From NCBI GenBank assembly GCA_964567755.1, contig CAZMNW010000060.1, forward strand, positions 1 through 42,104: 42,104 nt of DNA, read 5' to 3'. This document shows, in pieces, positions 25,375-34,437 of the stretch (the stretch's first letter is position 1; every line of letters begins with the position of its first letter). This DNA comes from DASRJW01 sp964567755. Its GTDB lineage: Bacteria > Krumholzibacteriota > Krumholzibacteriia > G020349025. Made by a program: the position numbers and the translations under genes. The notes under the pieces were generated by a model. It was given only the letters and a program-made list of their open reading frames with translations. It was not told the origin of the DNA and did no database searches.

Positions 25375-26862
25375 TTAGAAACGTCGGTCCCGCAGGCTCT
25401 CCCACGGCGACGTCGGCACACCGCCGTCTGCCGCCGCTGTCGCCGTCTTGGCCCCGACGAGATCGTGCAACAACAGCGCCGCCAGACCTGCATCGGGCAC
25501 TTCCGTCGCAGCGGCTCGCCAGTCCTGCAGGTGATCGGCGATGAAATGGGTCGTGAGCTCGGCACGCACAAAGGCATCGTGCGCCAGGATCGCTTGCAGG
25601 AACGCCAGGTTGGTCGGGATTCCCAGGATCACGAACTCGGCGAGCGCCCGTTGCATGCGTTGGAGACACTCGCCGCGGTCACGCCCGAACGTCACGACCT
25701 TGGCGAGGAGCGGATCGTAGTGGATGGACACGTCCATTTCCTCGCGCAAGGCGGCATCGACGCGCACCCCGGGGCCGCCGGGAAAACGCAGGCGCAGAAT
25801 CCGGCCGCTCGCGGGCAAGAATCCGTGCTCTGGATCTTCGGCATACACGCGGCATTCCATCGCGTGTCCGCGCAGCACCGCGTGTCGCACTGAATCCGGC
25901 AATGCCGCTCCCGCGGCCACCTCGATCTGCAGGCGCACGAGATCCACGCCGGTCACCATCTCGGTGATCGGATGCTCCACCTGCAAGCGCGTGTTCATTT
26001 CGAGGAAATAGAAGTCGCCGCTTGCATCCAACATGAACTCGACCGTGCCGGCGCCGCGATAGTCGACAGCGCGTGCGGCGGCCACCGCGGCCGCGCCCAT
26101 GCGCTCGCGGAGCTCGGGCCCTAGGCCCGGCGATGGCGCTTCTTCCACGATCTTCTGGTGCCGGCGCTGAATCGAGCATTCGCGCTCGAACAAATGCACC
26201 GTGTTGCCGGCGGCATCGGCGAAAACTTGCAGCTCCACGTGCCGCGGCCGCTCCAGGTATTTCTCCAAGTAGAGTGTCCCGTCGCCGAACGCCTTCTCCG
26301 CTTCGCCACGGCAGAGCGCGAGCGCACGTTCGAGCTCTGCCGCTCTGGTCACGATGCGCATGCCCTTGCCGCCGCCACCGGCCGATGCCTTGACCAGCAC
26401 CGGATAGCCGAGCTTGCGGGCGGCGCGCTCGAGCGGCGCCAACGCACCGGCAGCGGCCTCGGTGCCGGGAACGACGGGAACGCCGGCTTGCGCCATGAGA
26501 GCGCGCGCGCGCAGCTTCGAACCCATGTCTTCGATGGCTTGCGCCGGCGGTCCGATGAAGATGAGGCCCGCTTCGGCGCAGCGGCGCGCGAACGCCGCGT
26601 TCTCGCTCAGGAAGCCGTAGCCAGGGTGGACTGCGTCGCAACCCGCCTCACGCGCCACTTCGAGCAAGCGCTCTTGATTCAGATAGGACGCGGCTGGTTC
26701 AGCCGGGCCCAAGAGGTAGGCCTCGTCGGCGCTCGACACGTGCGGGGCACGCGCGTCGGCGTCGGAGTACACCGCCACGGCGCGAATGCCGAGCTCGCGC
26801 AATGCGCGTTGCACGCGGATCGCGATCTCGCCGCGGTTGGCGACGAGGACCTTGCGGAACAC
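25375..26862 (-). CDS. biotin carboxylase subunit of acyl-CoA (methylcrotonyl-CoA-type) carboxylase
   Basis: A 495-residue ATP-grasp biotin carboxylase that carboxylates biotin using ATP and bicarbonate. FRKVLVANRGEIAIRVQRAL opens the chain. HPGYGFLSENAAFARRC, the ATP-binding SAGGGGKGMRIV loop and EMNTRLQVEHPITEMVTG follow. The C-terminal domain ends near residue 450, followed by a short tail. The GTG at 26862 is preceded by AAGGAG with five-base spacing and gives the normal family start; an ATG further up (26928) overlaps the previous gene. The gene order carboxyltransferase, biotin carboxylase, carrier, HMG-CoA lyase favours methylcrotonyl-CoA as substrate over propionyl- or geranyl-CoA. 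Confidence 0.9.
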   Translation of the reverse strand: MFRKVLVANRGEIAIRVQRALRELGIRAVAVYSDADARAPHVSSADEAYLLGPAEPAASYLNQERLLEVAREAGCDAVHPGYGFLSENAAFARRCAEAGLIFIGPPAQAIEDMGSKLRARALMAQAGVPVVPGTEAAAGALAPLERAARKLGYPVLVKASAGGGGKGMRIVTRAAELERALALCRGEAEKAFGDGTLYLEKYLERPRHVELQVFADAAGNTVHLFERECSIQRRHQKIVEEAPSPGLGPELRERMGAAAVAAARAVDYRGAGTVEFMLDASGDFYFLEMNTRLQVEHPITEMVTGVDLVRLQIEVAAGAALPDSVRHAVLRGHAMECRVYAEDPEHGFLPASGRILRLRFPGGPGVRVDAALREEMDVSIHYDPLLAKVVTFGRDRGECLQRMQRALAEFVILGIPTNLAFLQAILAHDAFVRAELTTHFIADHLQDWRAAATEVPDAGLAALLLHDLVGAKTATAAADGGVPTSPWESLRDRRF

Positions 26863-26924
26863 TCTTTCTCCTTCGCGATGGCCCCGATGCGAGCGACCGT
26901 GCGGCCATCCCCCAAGGCCACGCT

Positions 26925-28535
26925 TCACATGCGGAAGATACCGACGGTGGCGGGCTCGAAGGGTGCGTTGTAGGACGCCGCGATGCCGAGCCCGAGCACG
27001 TCGCGCGTCGACGCCGGGTCGACGATGCCGTCATCCCATAGCCGCGCGGTCGAGTAATAGGGACTGCCCTCGCGCTCGTATTTCTCCAAGGTCGGGCGCT
27101 TGTAGGCCTCTTCTTCCGCCGCCGTCCAGGCACGTCCTTCGCGCTCGAGCTGCTCGCGCTTCACTTGCGCCAGCACCATCGCGGCCTGTTCGCCGCCCAT
27201 GACCGAGATGCGCGCATTCGGCCACATCCACAGCTGCCGCGGCTGGTAGGCACGCCCGCACATGCCGTAGTTGCCGGCACCGAACGAGCCGCCGATGATC
27301 ACCGTGAAGCGCGGCACCGTGCTGGTGGCCACCGCATGCACCATCTTGGCGCCATCCTTGGCGATGCCGCCGGCCTCGTACTCGCGCCCGACGATGAAGC
27401 CGGTGATGTTCTGCAGGAACACGAGCGGGATGCGGCGCAAGTTCGCCATCTGGATGAAGTGCGTGGCCTTGAGCGCGCTCTCGGAGAACAAGACACCGTT
27501 GTTGGCGAGAATGGCCACCGGGTAGCCGTGGATGCGGGCGAAGCCACACACCAGCGTCGCGCCATAGTTGCGCTTGAACTCGTGCATGCGGCTGCCGTCC
27601 ACGATGCGTGCGATTACTTCACGCACGTCGTAGGACTTGCGCGTGTCGGGTGGCACGACGCCGTAGATTTCTTCCGGCGCATACAGCGGATCCTCGGGGT
27701 CGTGGCGTCCCGGCGGCTGCGCTGCGTGCGGCAGGTTCAAGTTCTCGACGATGTTGCGCGCGAGCGCCAGCGCGTGGTCGTCGTCGAGCGCGTAATGATC
27801 GGCGACGCCGCTCTTGCGCGTGTGCACCTCGGCACCGCCCAGATCCTCGGCGCTCACTTCCTCGCCGGTCGCGGCCTTCACCAGCGGCGGCCCGCCGAGA
27901 AAGATCGTTCCCGTGCCCTTGACGATGACCACTTCGTCGCTCATCGCCGGCACGTAGGCTCCGCCCGCGGTGCACGACCCCATGACGACCGCGAGCTGCG
28001 GAATACGCCGTGCGCTCATCACCGCCTGGTTGTAGAAAATGCGCCCGAAGTGCTCTCGGTCTGGGAACACTTCGTCCTGGAGCGGCAGGAACGCGCCGCC
28101 GGAATCCACCAGGTAGACGCAGGGCAAGCGGTTCTCGAGCGCGACTTCCTGCGCGCGCAGGTGCTTTTTCACCGTGAGCGGGAAATACGTGCCACCCTTT
28201 ACGGTGGCGTCGTTGGCGACGATCATGACCTCGCGGCCGTGCACGCGCCCGATGCCGGTCACGAGTCCCGCAGAGGGGGCAGCGCCGTCGTAGAGGCCGT
28301 GCGCCGCCAGCGCCCCGATTTCCAGGAACGGCGAGCCCGGGTCGAGCAAGCGGTCGAGCCGCTCGCGCACGAACAACTTCCCCAACTCGCGCAAGCGTTT
28401 CTGGGCCTTGTCGCCGCCACCGGCGCGTGCCGTCTGCAAATGTTGCCGCAACTCTTGCACGAGCCGCAGCATGGCGTCGCGATTGTCGGCAAACGTGGCG
28501 CTGCCGGTTTCGATGCGGCTGTCGAGAATGTCCAC
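26925..28535 (-). CDS. acyl-CoA carboxylase carboxyltransferase (methylcrotonyl-CoA carboxylase beta-type)
   Basis: A 536-residue carboxyltransferase of the crotonase superfamily that moves the carboxyl group from biotin to the acyl-CoA. Methylcrotonyl-CoA carboxylase beta-type features are the length, an opening of LDSRIETGSATFADNRDAML, CVYLVDSGGAFLPLQDEVFP, GSCTAGGAYVPAMSDE, and the C-terminal GGSFGAGNYGMCGRAYQP with WPNARISVMGGEQAA. The GTG at 28535 has AAGGAG five bases upstream. It is the first gene of the minus-strand leucine-degradation operon and is divergent from the cytochrome-porin gene, with 164 bases between. Isovaleryl-CoA dehydrogenase and methylglutaconyl-CoA hydratase genes are not in the window. 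Confidence 0.92.
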   Translation of the reverse strand: MDILDSRIETGSATFADNRDAMLRLVQELRQHLQTARAGGGDKAQKRLRELGKLFVRERLDRLLDPGSPFLEIGALAAHGLYDGAAPSAGLVTGIGRVHGREVMIVANDATVKGGTYFPLTVKKHLRAQEVALENRLPCVYLVDSGGAFLPLQDEVFPDREHFGRIFYNQAVMSARRIPQLAVVMGSCTAGGAYVPAMSDEVVIVKGTGTIFLGGPPLVKAATGEEVSAEDLGGAEVHTRKSGVADHYALDDDHALALARNIVENLNLPHAAQPPGRHDPEDPLYAPEEIYGVVPPDTRKSYDVREVIARIVDGSRMHEFKRNYGATLVCGFARIHGYPVAILANNGVLFSESALKATHFIQMANLRRIPLVFLQNITGFIVGREYEAGGIAKDGAKMVHAVATSTVPRFTVIIGGSFGAGNYGMCGRAYQPRQLWMWPNARISVMGGEQAAMVLAQVKREQLEREGRAWTAAEEEAYKRPTLEKYEREGSPYYSTARLWDDGIVDPASTRDVLGLGIAASYNAPFEPATVGIFRM

Positions 28536-28699
28536 GGGGCTCCTTCCGGCGGCGTATCTTAGCAGCCGCGACCGTCTCGATGGCAGGCGATCCGGGCCCG
28601 AGGCGCCGCGTGCTGCCACCCGACCGCGGGGAGCGGCGAGTTGACGCGATGTCGAGGCGGCTCTTAGTCTGCCGTGCAGTTGCTGCCGAAGGGAGACCC

Positions 28700-29830
28700 G
28701 TGCGGGCTCTTGCGATCGCCGTGGGGAACGTACTCGCCATCGCCACGCTGCTCCAAAGCGGCGTGGAGGCGACACCGCGCTATGCGGCGCGCTATCGTCA
28801 GAACTGCAACCTCTGCCATCACAACCCCACGGGTGGCGGCATGCGCAGCTCTTACGCCAGTCAGTACCTGGTGCCCACAGAAATGGTGATCAAGCCGCTG
28901 CCGCCAGAGAAACTGGCGAAGATCCAGCCGCAGCTGAGCGAAAGCGTCGCCATCGGCACCGACATCCGCACCATTCACCACTGGGCGGACGTGGACCGCC
29001 AGGCCCCGGAGCTCGACTTCTTCCAGATGCAGGGCGATCTCTACGTTCTCTTCCAAGCCGATGAACGCCTTTCCGCCTATCTCGATCGCGGCCAATCCTC
29101 GACCCAGGAACTCTTCGGCCTGGCTTACGTGCTGCCATGGACGGGCTATGTGAAATTCGGCCGCTTCACGCCCGCCTTCGGCTGGAAGTTCGATGACCAT
29201 CGTCTGTTCACACGCGAGGGCAAGAGCGGCGACAATGTGCCGCGCGATCTCTTCTTCGAACCTCCGGCGCACACCGACGTCGGCATCGAGGTCGGTTTCT
29301 ACCCCGGCCGTTTCGCCGTCGTCGCCGCTGTGCTGAATGGCGCTTTCGGCAGTACGTCCGATCTCGACCAGGAGCTCGGCAACACCGCCCAGCTCACCTA
29401 TCGCTTCGATCTGGGACCGCTCGGCTTCGCCATCGGTGGTTCGTGGTTGCGCAACGTGGAGGCGGGCGGGCAGCGCACCGCCGCCGGGCCATTCTGGGCC
29501 GTGCAGGCCGGTCCGTTCGCCTGGCTCGGCGAGGTGGATTGGTCGGAGTTGGAAGCGAGCGACTCGAGGCGCACGGCGCTCCTCACCTCGCACGAGGTCA
29601 CCTGGCGACTCATGCGTGGTCTGGATCTGCGCGGCATCTGCAACTACGCCGATCCCGATGTCGACCAGGGAACGGGAATTCGCGTCAAGACGGGAGCTGG
29701 GCTCGACGCGCTCATCACTCCGTTCTTCGGCATCAAGGCCATGGTCAACGTCTATCGCAACGACGTCGGCCTGCACGTGAACGACCTCGACTACACGCAA
29801 TCGGAGTTCACGCTGCACCTGTTCTATTAG
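28700..29830 (+). CDS. monoheme cytochrome c-porin fusion (Cyc2-like architecture)
   Basis: A 376-residue exported protein with a signal peptide (about residues 1-23), one c-type haem site (C36-N-L-C39-H40) within the first 20 mature residues, and then about 310 residues of alternating beta strands. Barrel-like strands include AYVLPWTGYVKFGRFTPAFG, VGIEVGFYPGRFAVVAAVL and LGFAIGGSWL, and the chain ends SEFTLHLFY with a terminal aromatic, as outer-membrane barrels do. The mature start A-x-P-(5 more residues)-C spacing resembles the Cyc2 iron-oxidase haem region. The GTG at 28700 has GGGAG upstream; the longer open frame to 28427 lies over the opposite gene. It probably moves electrons across the outer membrane, or is a porin with a haem plug; direction and partner are unknown. 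Confidence 0.72.
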   Translation: MRALAIAVGNVLAIATLLQSGVEATPRYAARYRQNCNLCHHNPTGGGMRSSYASQYLVPTEMVIKPLPPEKLAKIQPQLSESVAIGTDIRTIHHWADVDRQAPELDFFQMQGDLYVLFQADERLSAYLDRGQSSTQELFGLAYVLPWTGYVKFGRFTPAFGWKFDDHRLFTREGKSGDNVPRDLFFEPPAHTDVGIEVGFYPGRFAVVAAVLNGAFGSTSDLDQELGNTAQLTYRFDLGPLGFAIGGSWLRNVEAGGQRTAAGPFWAVQAGPFAWLGEVDWSELEASDSRRTALLTSHEVTWRLMRGLDLRGICNYADPDVDQGTGIRVKTGAGLDALITPFFGIKAMVNVYRNDVGLHVNDLDYTQSEFTLHLFY

Positions 29831-29871
29831 AGTGCATCCGAACGGTGTCCCGGCCGATGGAGGACATGCGG

Positions 29872-30540
29872 ATGCTGCGACTCGGGAGGCGATTGGTGAA
29901 GACCGTGGTTCCATCGCGGGCGATGCGACCTTGCGCGTGCGCCCGAATCGCTGTGCCGGCGCTTTGGATGCTGCTTTTCGTCACCCCGGCGGCCGCCGAC
30001 GATTACGTCGTCGTCCCCGGCAAACCCAACCTGGTGCGATTCGAGTCGCATGCCCCGCTCGAAACTTTCGACGGCAAGACGAGCCAGGTGAAGGGCACGC
30101 TGGCTCTGTCCCCCGGCGCGCTCGGCGATTCGATGCAGGTGCGTTTGGAAGTCGACCTGGCGAGTCTCGACACCGGCATCGAGATACGCAACAAACACAT
30201 GCGCGAGAACCACTTGGAGACCGCGAAGCATCCGCAGGCGGTCTTCCGCGGTGGCACCGTGCGCAAGCTCTCCGCACCCAATGTCGAGCCCGGCGCCAAA
30301 GTGACTTTCGAGATCGCCGGCGTCCTCGATCTGCATGGCGTGGAGAAACCTCTCGTCGCTGCCGTCGAAATGACGGTGGCGAGCGGGGAACACGGGCCCG
30401 AGCTCCACGTCATTACGCGCTTCGACGTCAAGCTCTCCGACTTCGGCATCCCGCGGCCCAAGTTCCTGGTGATGAAGCTGGACGAGGTACAGAAGGTGAC
30501 GGTCGAGTTCGTCGCCAGACCCGCCGCGTCCGGCTCATGA
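29872..30540 (+). CDS. YceI-family periplasmic lipid-binding protein
   Basis: A 222-residue exported YceI-like lipocalin-type protein. A long basic leader and hydrophobic segment (ALWMLLFVTPAAA) end before residue about 43. The mature domain has FESHAPLETFDGKTSQVKGT, then LEVDLASLDTGIEIRNKHMR, HPQAVFRG and FEIAGVLDLHGVEKPL, all standard YceI elements. Known members bind polyprenoid or quinone-like lipids. ATGs at 29857, 29866 and 29872 are in frame; 29872 is best spaced from GGAGG (29859-29863). It lies 41 bases after the cytochrome-porin gene, suggesting co-transcription and perhaps a shared redox or quinone role. Confidence 0.85.
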   Translation: MLRLGRRLVKTVVPSRAMRPCACARIAVPALWMLLFVTPAAADDYVVVPGKPNLVRFESHAPLETFDGKTSQVKGTLALSPGALGDSMQVRLEVDLASLDTGIEIRNKHMRENHLETAKHPQAVFRGGTVRKLSAPNVEPGAKVTFEIAGVLDLHGVEKPLVAAVEMTVASGEHGPELHVITRFDVKLSDFGIPRPKFLVMKLDEVQKVTVEFVARPAASGS

Positions 30541-30685
30541 GACGGCGCCCAGCGGCTGGATTCGCGTCGGGAGACGCGCTATTCTTGTAGGGGTCCGCGT
30601 CTCTGATTCGGCGTTGCTGAGCTTGAATCCGTGCGTTCTACTCCTTGGTCGACTCATCGGCTGTACATCGAATGGAGTGCGAACC

Positions 30686-33427
30686 ATGCGCCACCGTTCC
30701 GGAATTGCCTCGAGCTTCCTCGTCGTTTCCTGCTTCGTTGGCCCGTCGAGCGCCGCGTTCGTCAATTTCGAGAGCCAGCACGTCCATCCCATCACCTTGT
30801 CGGCTGACGGCACGCGTCTGTTCGCCGTCAACACCCCCGATAATCGTCTGGCGGTGTTCACCGTGTCCGCCGGCGGTCTCAGTCTCGACTTCGAGGTGCC
30901 GGTGGGTCTCGATCCAGTGAGCGTCGCGGTTGCCGATGCGAACCACGTGTGGGTGGCCAACCACTTGTCCGACACGGTGAGCATCGTCGATCTCGCGGCG
31001 CGCAACGTCGTGGCCACGCTGTCCGTCGGCGACGAACCGGCCGACATCGTGTTCGCCGGCACGCCGCGGCGTGCCTTCGTCAGCGTCTCGCAGGAAGATG
31101 CGATCAAGATCTACGATCCCACCAACCTGACGGCGCCGCCCGTGGTGGTGTCGCTCTTCGGCAGCGATCCCCAGGCGCTGGCCGTGACGCCAGACGGCAG
31201 CAAGGTCTACGCCGCCATCTTCGACAGCGGCAACCAAACGACCACCGCCGGCGAGTCCGATGTCGTCGCACACGGCGGGCTCCCGCTACCGAACCCTCCC
31301 GGTCGTCCCAACACCGGCCTGGTGCTCAAGTGGCGCATCAACCGCTGGGAAGACGAGCTCGCGCGCGACTACAACAACTCACATCCCTACACGCTGCCCG
31401 ATCACGACGTCGCCGTCCTCGACGCCAACACTCCGGTGCCGGTGCCGGCGTACGTCGACCACCTCGGCACCTTGATGTTCAACCTCGGCGTCCATCCGCT
31501 GACCGGTCACGTGTACGTTACCAACACGGACGCGTTGAATCACATTCGTTTCGAACCCACATTGCGCGGCAGCTTCCTGCGCACCCGTGTCACCATCGTC
31601 GATCCGGGCGCGCCCACCACTCCCGCTCTCGTCGACCTGAACCCGCACATCAACTACAGCGTGACGCCCGGCTCGCCGGCGGAGATCGACCAGAGCTTGT
31701 CGCAGCCAGGGGGGCTCGCCTTCGCCTCCACGGGCGGCATCCTCTACGTCACCGCGCTCGGTTCGGCAAAGGTCGCGGTTCTGAATGACGCGGGTGCGGT
31801 CGTGGCGCGCATCGGCGTCGGCGAGGGGCCGAGCGGCCTGGCTCTCGACGAGACTCACCATCGCCTCTACGTGCTCAACCGGTTCGACAACACCATCTCC
31901 ATCGTCGACACGGACAGCCGGCTCGTCGAATCGGCGCTGGCGTTGTTCGACCCCAGCCCTGCTGTGATCCAGAACGGCCGCAAGTTCCTCTACGATGGCC
32001 GCCTGTCGTCGGGGCACGGTGACCTGGCCTGCTCTTCGTGCCATGCCGGCGGCCACCTCGACAACATCGCCTGGGATCTCGGCGACCCGAATGGAACGCC
32101 GCAGCCCCCGCCGCAGGGTCAGCTCGATCCATTGCTCACCAACTTCCACCCGATGAAAGGCCCGATGACGACACAGTCGTTGCGCGGCCTCTCGGGCACC
32201 GAGCCCTTCCACTGGCGCGGCGATCGCTCTGGCTTCACGGCTTTCAATCCAGCCTTCGTCGGCCTCATGGGGCGCGGCACGCAGCTTTTGAGCTCCGACA
32301 TGCAGGCCTTCGAAGATTTCATCATGACGGTGCAGTACCCGCCCAACCCGAACCAGAACCTGGATCGCTCGTTCCCCAACCCGGGAACCGGAGCGAGCGC
32401 CGAACGCGGACGGCAGCTCTTCGTCGGCCCCACGCTCGACGGTCCATTCCGTTGCTCCGACTGTCACGCGCTGCCGACGGGAACCAACGGTCAGCTCATC
32501 AACCGCTTCGCGCTGCAGGAATCGCAAGACATGAAGGTGCCGCAGCTGCGCAACATGTACGAGAAGACGGGCTTCGATGGCGCGCCCGGGGAAAAGAAGC
32601 GCGGCTTCGGCTTCATCCACGATGGTTCGAGCCCGACGCTGTTCGACTTCCTGCATTTCCCGGGCTTCGAGTTCCAGAACGACAACGAACGCCGCGACAT
32701 GGAAGCGTTCCTGCACGCCTTCGATACCGGCATGGCGCCCGCGGTCGGCGCGCAACGCACGGTCGACGCCGCGAGCAGGAATAGCGCTGCGTTCACCACC
32801 TGGCTGCAGACCATGCGGGGTCAGGATGCGCTCGGCAACTGCGATTTCGTCGTCAAGGGGCTGCGCGGCGGCATCCAGCGTGGTTGGCTCTACGCCGGCA
32901 ACGATCTCTTTCGCTCCGACCACAGCGGCGAGCCGATGCTCACCACGGCGGCACTGCTCGCGCTCACCGACGAAGGCACGGCGCTCACGTTTACCGGCGT
33001 GCCTCCAGGGACCGGTGAACGCATCGGCATCGATCGCGACGAAGACGGCTTCGCCGATCAGACCGAGATCGGCGCCGGTTCGGATCCGACGGATCCGACC
33101 TCCATCCCCCAGGTCACTGCCGCCGGACCAAGCACGGGCAACGGCGGCGGCGATCGTCTGACCAGTTGGCCGAACCCGACGTCCGCGGCGCGCGGCGCGA
33201 CCATCGCTTTCGACCTCGAAGCGCGGGGTCCGGTCGAGGCGCGTGTGTTCGATGCCAGCGGCCGGCACGTGGCCACGCTCTTCGAAGGCGTCGCGGGCCC
33301 GGGCGCAGTGCGCTTGCACTGGGATGGCACGGACCGGCGTGGCAACCGCGTGGCTGCCGGCGTCTACTTCTATCGTGTCGAAGCTGCCGGCCGGCGCCGT
33401 TCGAACTCGCTCCTCGTCATGCGCTGA
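30686..33427 (+). CDS. secreted diheme cytochrome with YVTN propeller and FlgD-like C-terminal domain
   Basis: A 913-residue exported multidomain protein. Residues 1-24 are a signal peptide. About 25-430 form a YVTN/NHL beta-propeller (HPITLSADGTRLFAVNT, NHVWVANHLSDTVSIVD, HHRLYVLNRFDNTISIVD). About 440-700 are a MauG/cytochrome c peroxidase-like part with two haem sites, C449-S-S-C452-H and C590-S-D-C593-H. A calcium-type DEDGFADQTEIGAGSDPTDP repeat lies near residue 795. The last 85 residues are a FlgD-like Ig domain (RVFDASGRHVATLF, WDGTDRRGNRVAAGVYFYR), a cell-surface or secretion-sorting module typical of FCB bacteria. The ATG at 30686 has GGAG eight bases upstream. It likely acts at the cell surface in electron transfer or oxidative modification; the substrate is unknown. 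Confidence 0.82.
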   Translation: MRHRSGIASSFLVVSCFVGPSSAAFVNFESQHVHPITLSADGTRLFAVNTPDNRLAVFTVSAGGLSLDFEVPVGLDPVSVAVADANHVWVANHLSDTVSIVDLAARNVVATLSVGDEPADIVFAGTPRRAFVSVSQEDAIKIYDPTNLTAPPVVVSLFGSDPQALAVTPDGSKVYAAIFDSGNQTTTAGESDVVAHGGLPLPNPPGRPNTGLVLKWRINRWEDELARDYNNSHPYTLPDHDVAVLDANTPVPVPAYVDHLGTLMFNLGVHPLTGHVYVTNTDALNHIRFEPTLRGSFLRTRVTIVDPGAPTTPALVDLNPHINYSVTPGSPAEIDQSLSQPGGLAFASTGGILYVTALGSAKVAVLNDAGAVVARIGVGEGPSGLALDETHHRLYVLNRFDNTISIVDTDSRLVESALALFDPSPAVIQNGRKFLYDGRLSSGHGDLACSSCHAGGHLDNIAWDLGDPNGTPQPPPQGQLDPLLTNFHPMKGPMTTQSLRGLSGTEPFHWRGDRSGFTAFNPAFVGLMGRGTQLLSSDMQAFEDFIMTVQYPPNPNQNLDRSFPNPGTGASAERGRQLFVGPTLDGPFRCSDCHALPTGTNGQLINRFALQESQDMKVPQLRNMYEKTGFDGAPGEKKRGFGFIHDGSSPTLFDFLHFPGFEFQNDNERRDMEAFLHAFDTGMAPAVGAQRTVDAASRNSAAFTTWLQTMRGQDALGNCDFVVKGLRGGIQRGWLYAGNDLFRSDHSGEPMLTTAALLALTDEGTALTFTGVPPGTGERIGIDRDEDGFADQTEIGAGSDPTDPTSIPQVTAAGPSTGNGGGDRLTSWPNPTSAARGATIAFDLEARGPVEARVFDASGRHVATLFEGVAGPGAVRLHWDGTDRRGNRVAAGVYFYRVEAAGRRRSNSLLVMR

Positions 33428-33442
33428 CCCGCGAGGCGATTC

Positions 33443-33990
33443 TCATTCGAGCTCGAAGGCGACGTACTGCAGGTGGCCGGCGCGCTCGACTTGCAACACC
33501 ACGGATGCATACGGCTGTAGCACCGCCAGCTCGCGCCGCAGATGCAAGGTGCGCACCGCGTGTCCGTTGAGCTGGTGAATGACGTCCCCCGGCAAGATCT
33601 CGAGGTCGACGTAGGGTGCATCGGCAGCGCTGCCGACCACGACCACGCCGTCGCCATGACGCAGCGGTGCGAGACGCGCGATCACTTCGGGCGCGAGATC
33701 GAGCGCCAAGATGCCGAGCTCGGCCACCAGATTGTTCTCGGGGCGCACCAAGGGCATGAGCTCGCTTGCGACATCCGGACGTTCCAGCACCGCGACGTGG
33801 AGCGTGTGGGTTTTGGCACCACGCTGGATGCCGACATTCACCTTCTGGCCGGCACGGACCGGTATAGGTTGACCTCGGACTGCCTGCCGTTCTCCATCGG
33901 CTTACCGTCGAGGGACAGGATCACGTCGCCCAACCCTCGGGCCGGGGACCGGTCGCGATGACCAGTGGCAATCATGTCGACGCCCACCGT
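33443..33990 (-). pseudogene. remnant of a two-PDZ-domain protein (HtrA/S1C-like)
   Basis: The 3' part (33443-33841) encodes a clear PDZ domain: LGILALDLAPEVIARL, then DLEILPGDVIHQLNGHAVRT and a final LQYVAFELE. Upstream, in another frame, is part of a first PDZ domain (GLGDVILSLDGKPMENGRQS). The two frames join at about 33845-33860 only if a frameshift is assumed. No trypsin-like catalytic domain follows upstream as far as 34437. This therefore looks like the tail of a periplasmic DegP/HtrA-type protease or PDZ chaperone whose front has been lost. It converges on the cytochrome gene, with only 15 bases between. Confidence 0.55.
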
Positions 33991-34437
33991 CGCCGACGCG
34001 TCGCATTGAGCGTATCTTGACGCCGCTGTGGGATCGTGACAAGTTGTCGCGGTAGATTATTTTGCTCTGGCGTCCCTCCCGACTTCTGGTATCATGGTTC
34101 TGGGTTACTGTATTTCAGAAGGATCGGGCAGCGGCTAGTGGCCGCGGCGTTTGTCGTTTTCGCCCTGAACGGATGCAATCCCGTGTGGCGGCGACGTGCT
34201 GCGAGGCTGCGGAAGGGGCTTGCATTGGGTGTGGAGGGCGACTAGAGTGACGCGTCGAAGTTCTCTCTCGCTTACGAGTGGACTCTTTCTTGCGACTCCT
34301 CGTGTAGTGAATCACGTGTGTTGATCTCTGTCGTGCGCGGTAATTCGAATTCGCGCGCCCTGAGCGGCACCAAGCAGGGGTGATCGGCCATTCCCAAACG
34401 ACCTCGTTCGATCAAGACGCCAGGTAGACCGGCGCTC
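33991..34437. other. gene-free stretch upstream of the zinc-knuckle/Fis gene
   Basis: No coding region could be supported here on either strand; short open frames lack ribosome sites and family features. The stretch is more AT-rich than its surroundings (34030-34110 and 34255-34350). TGGTATCAT at 34087-34095 resembles an extended -10 element, but no convincing -35 accompanies it. It is probably the promoter region of the gene at 34438 plus the decayed 5' part of the PDZ gene. Confidence 0.4.

Noticed and set aside
31379..33319. 646-codon minus-strand open frame opposite the diheme cytochrome gene
   Set aside because: No domain features; antisense shadow of a gene with haem motifs and a signal peptide.
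34036..34245. 69-codon plus-strand open frame in the gene-free stretch
   Set aside because: No ribosome site, no family features and overlap with an alternative frame of equal quality.
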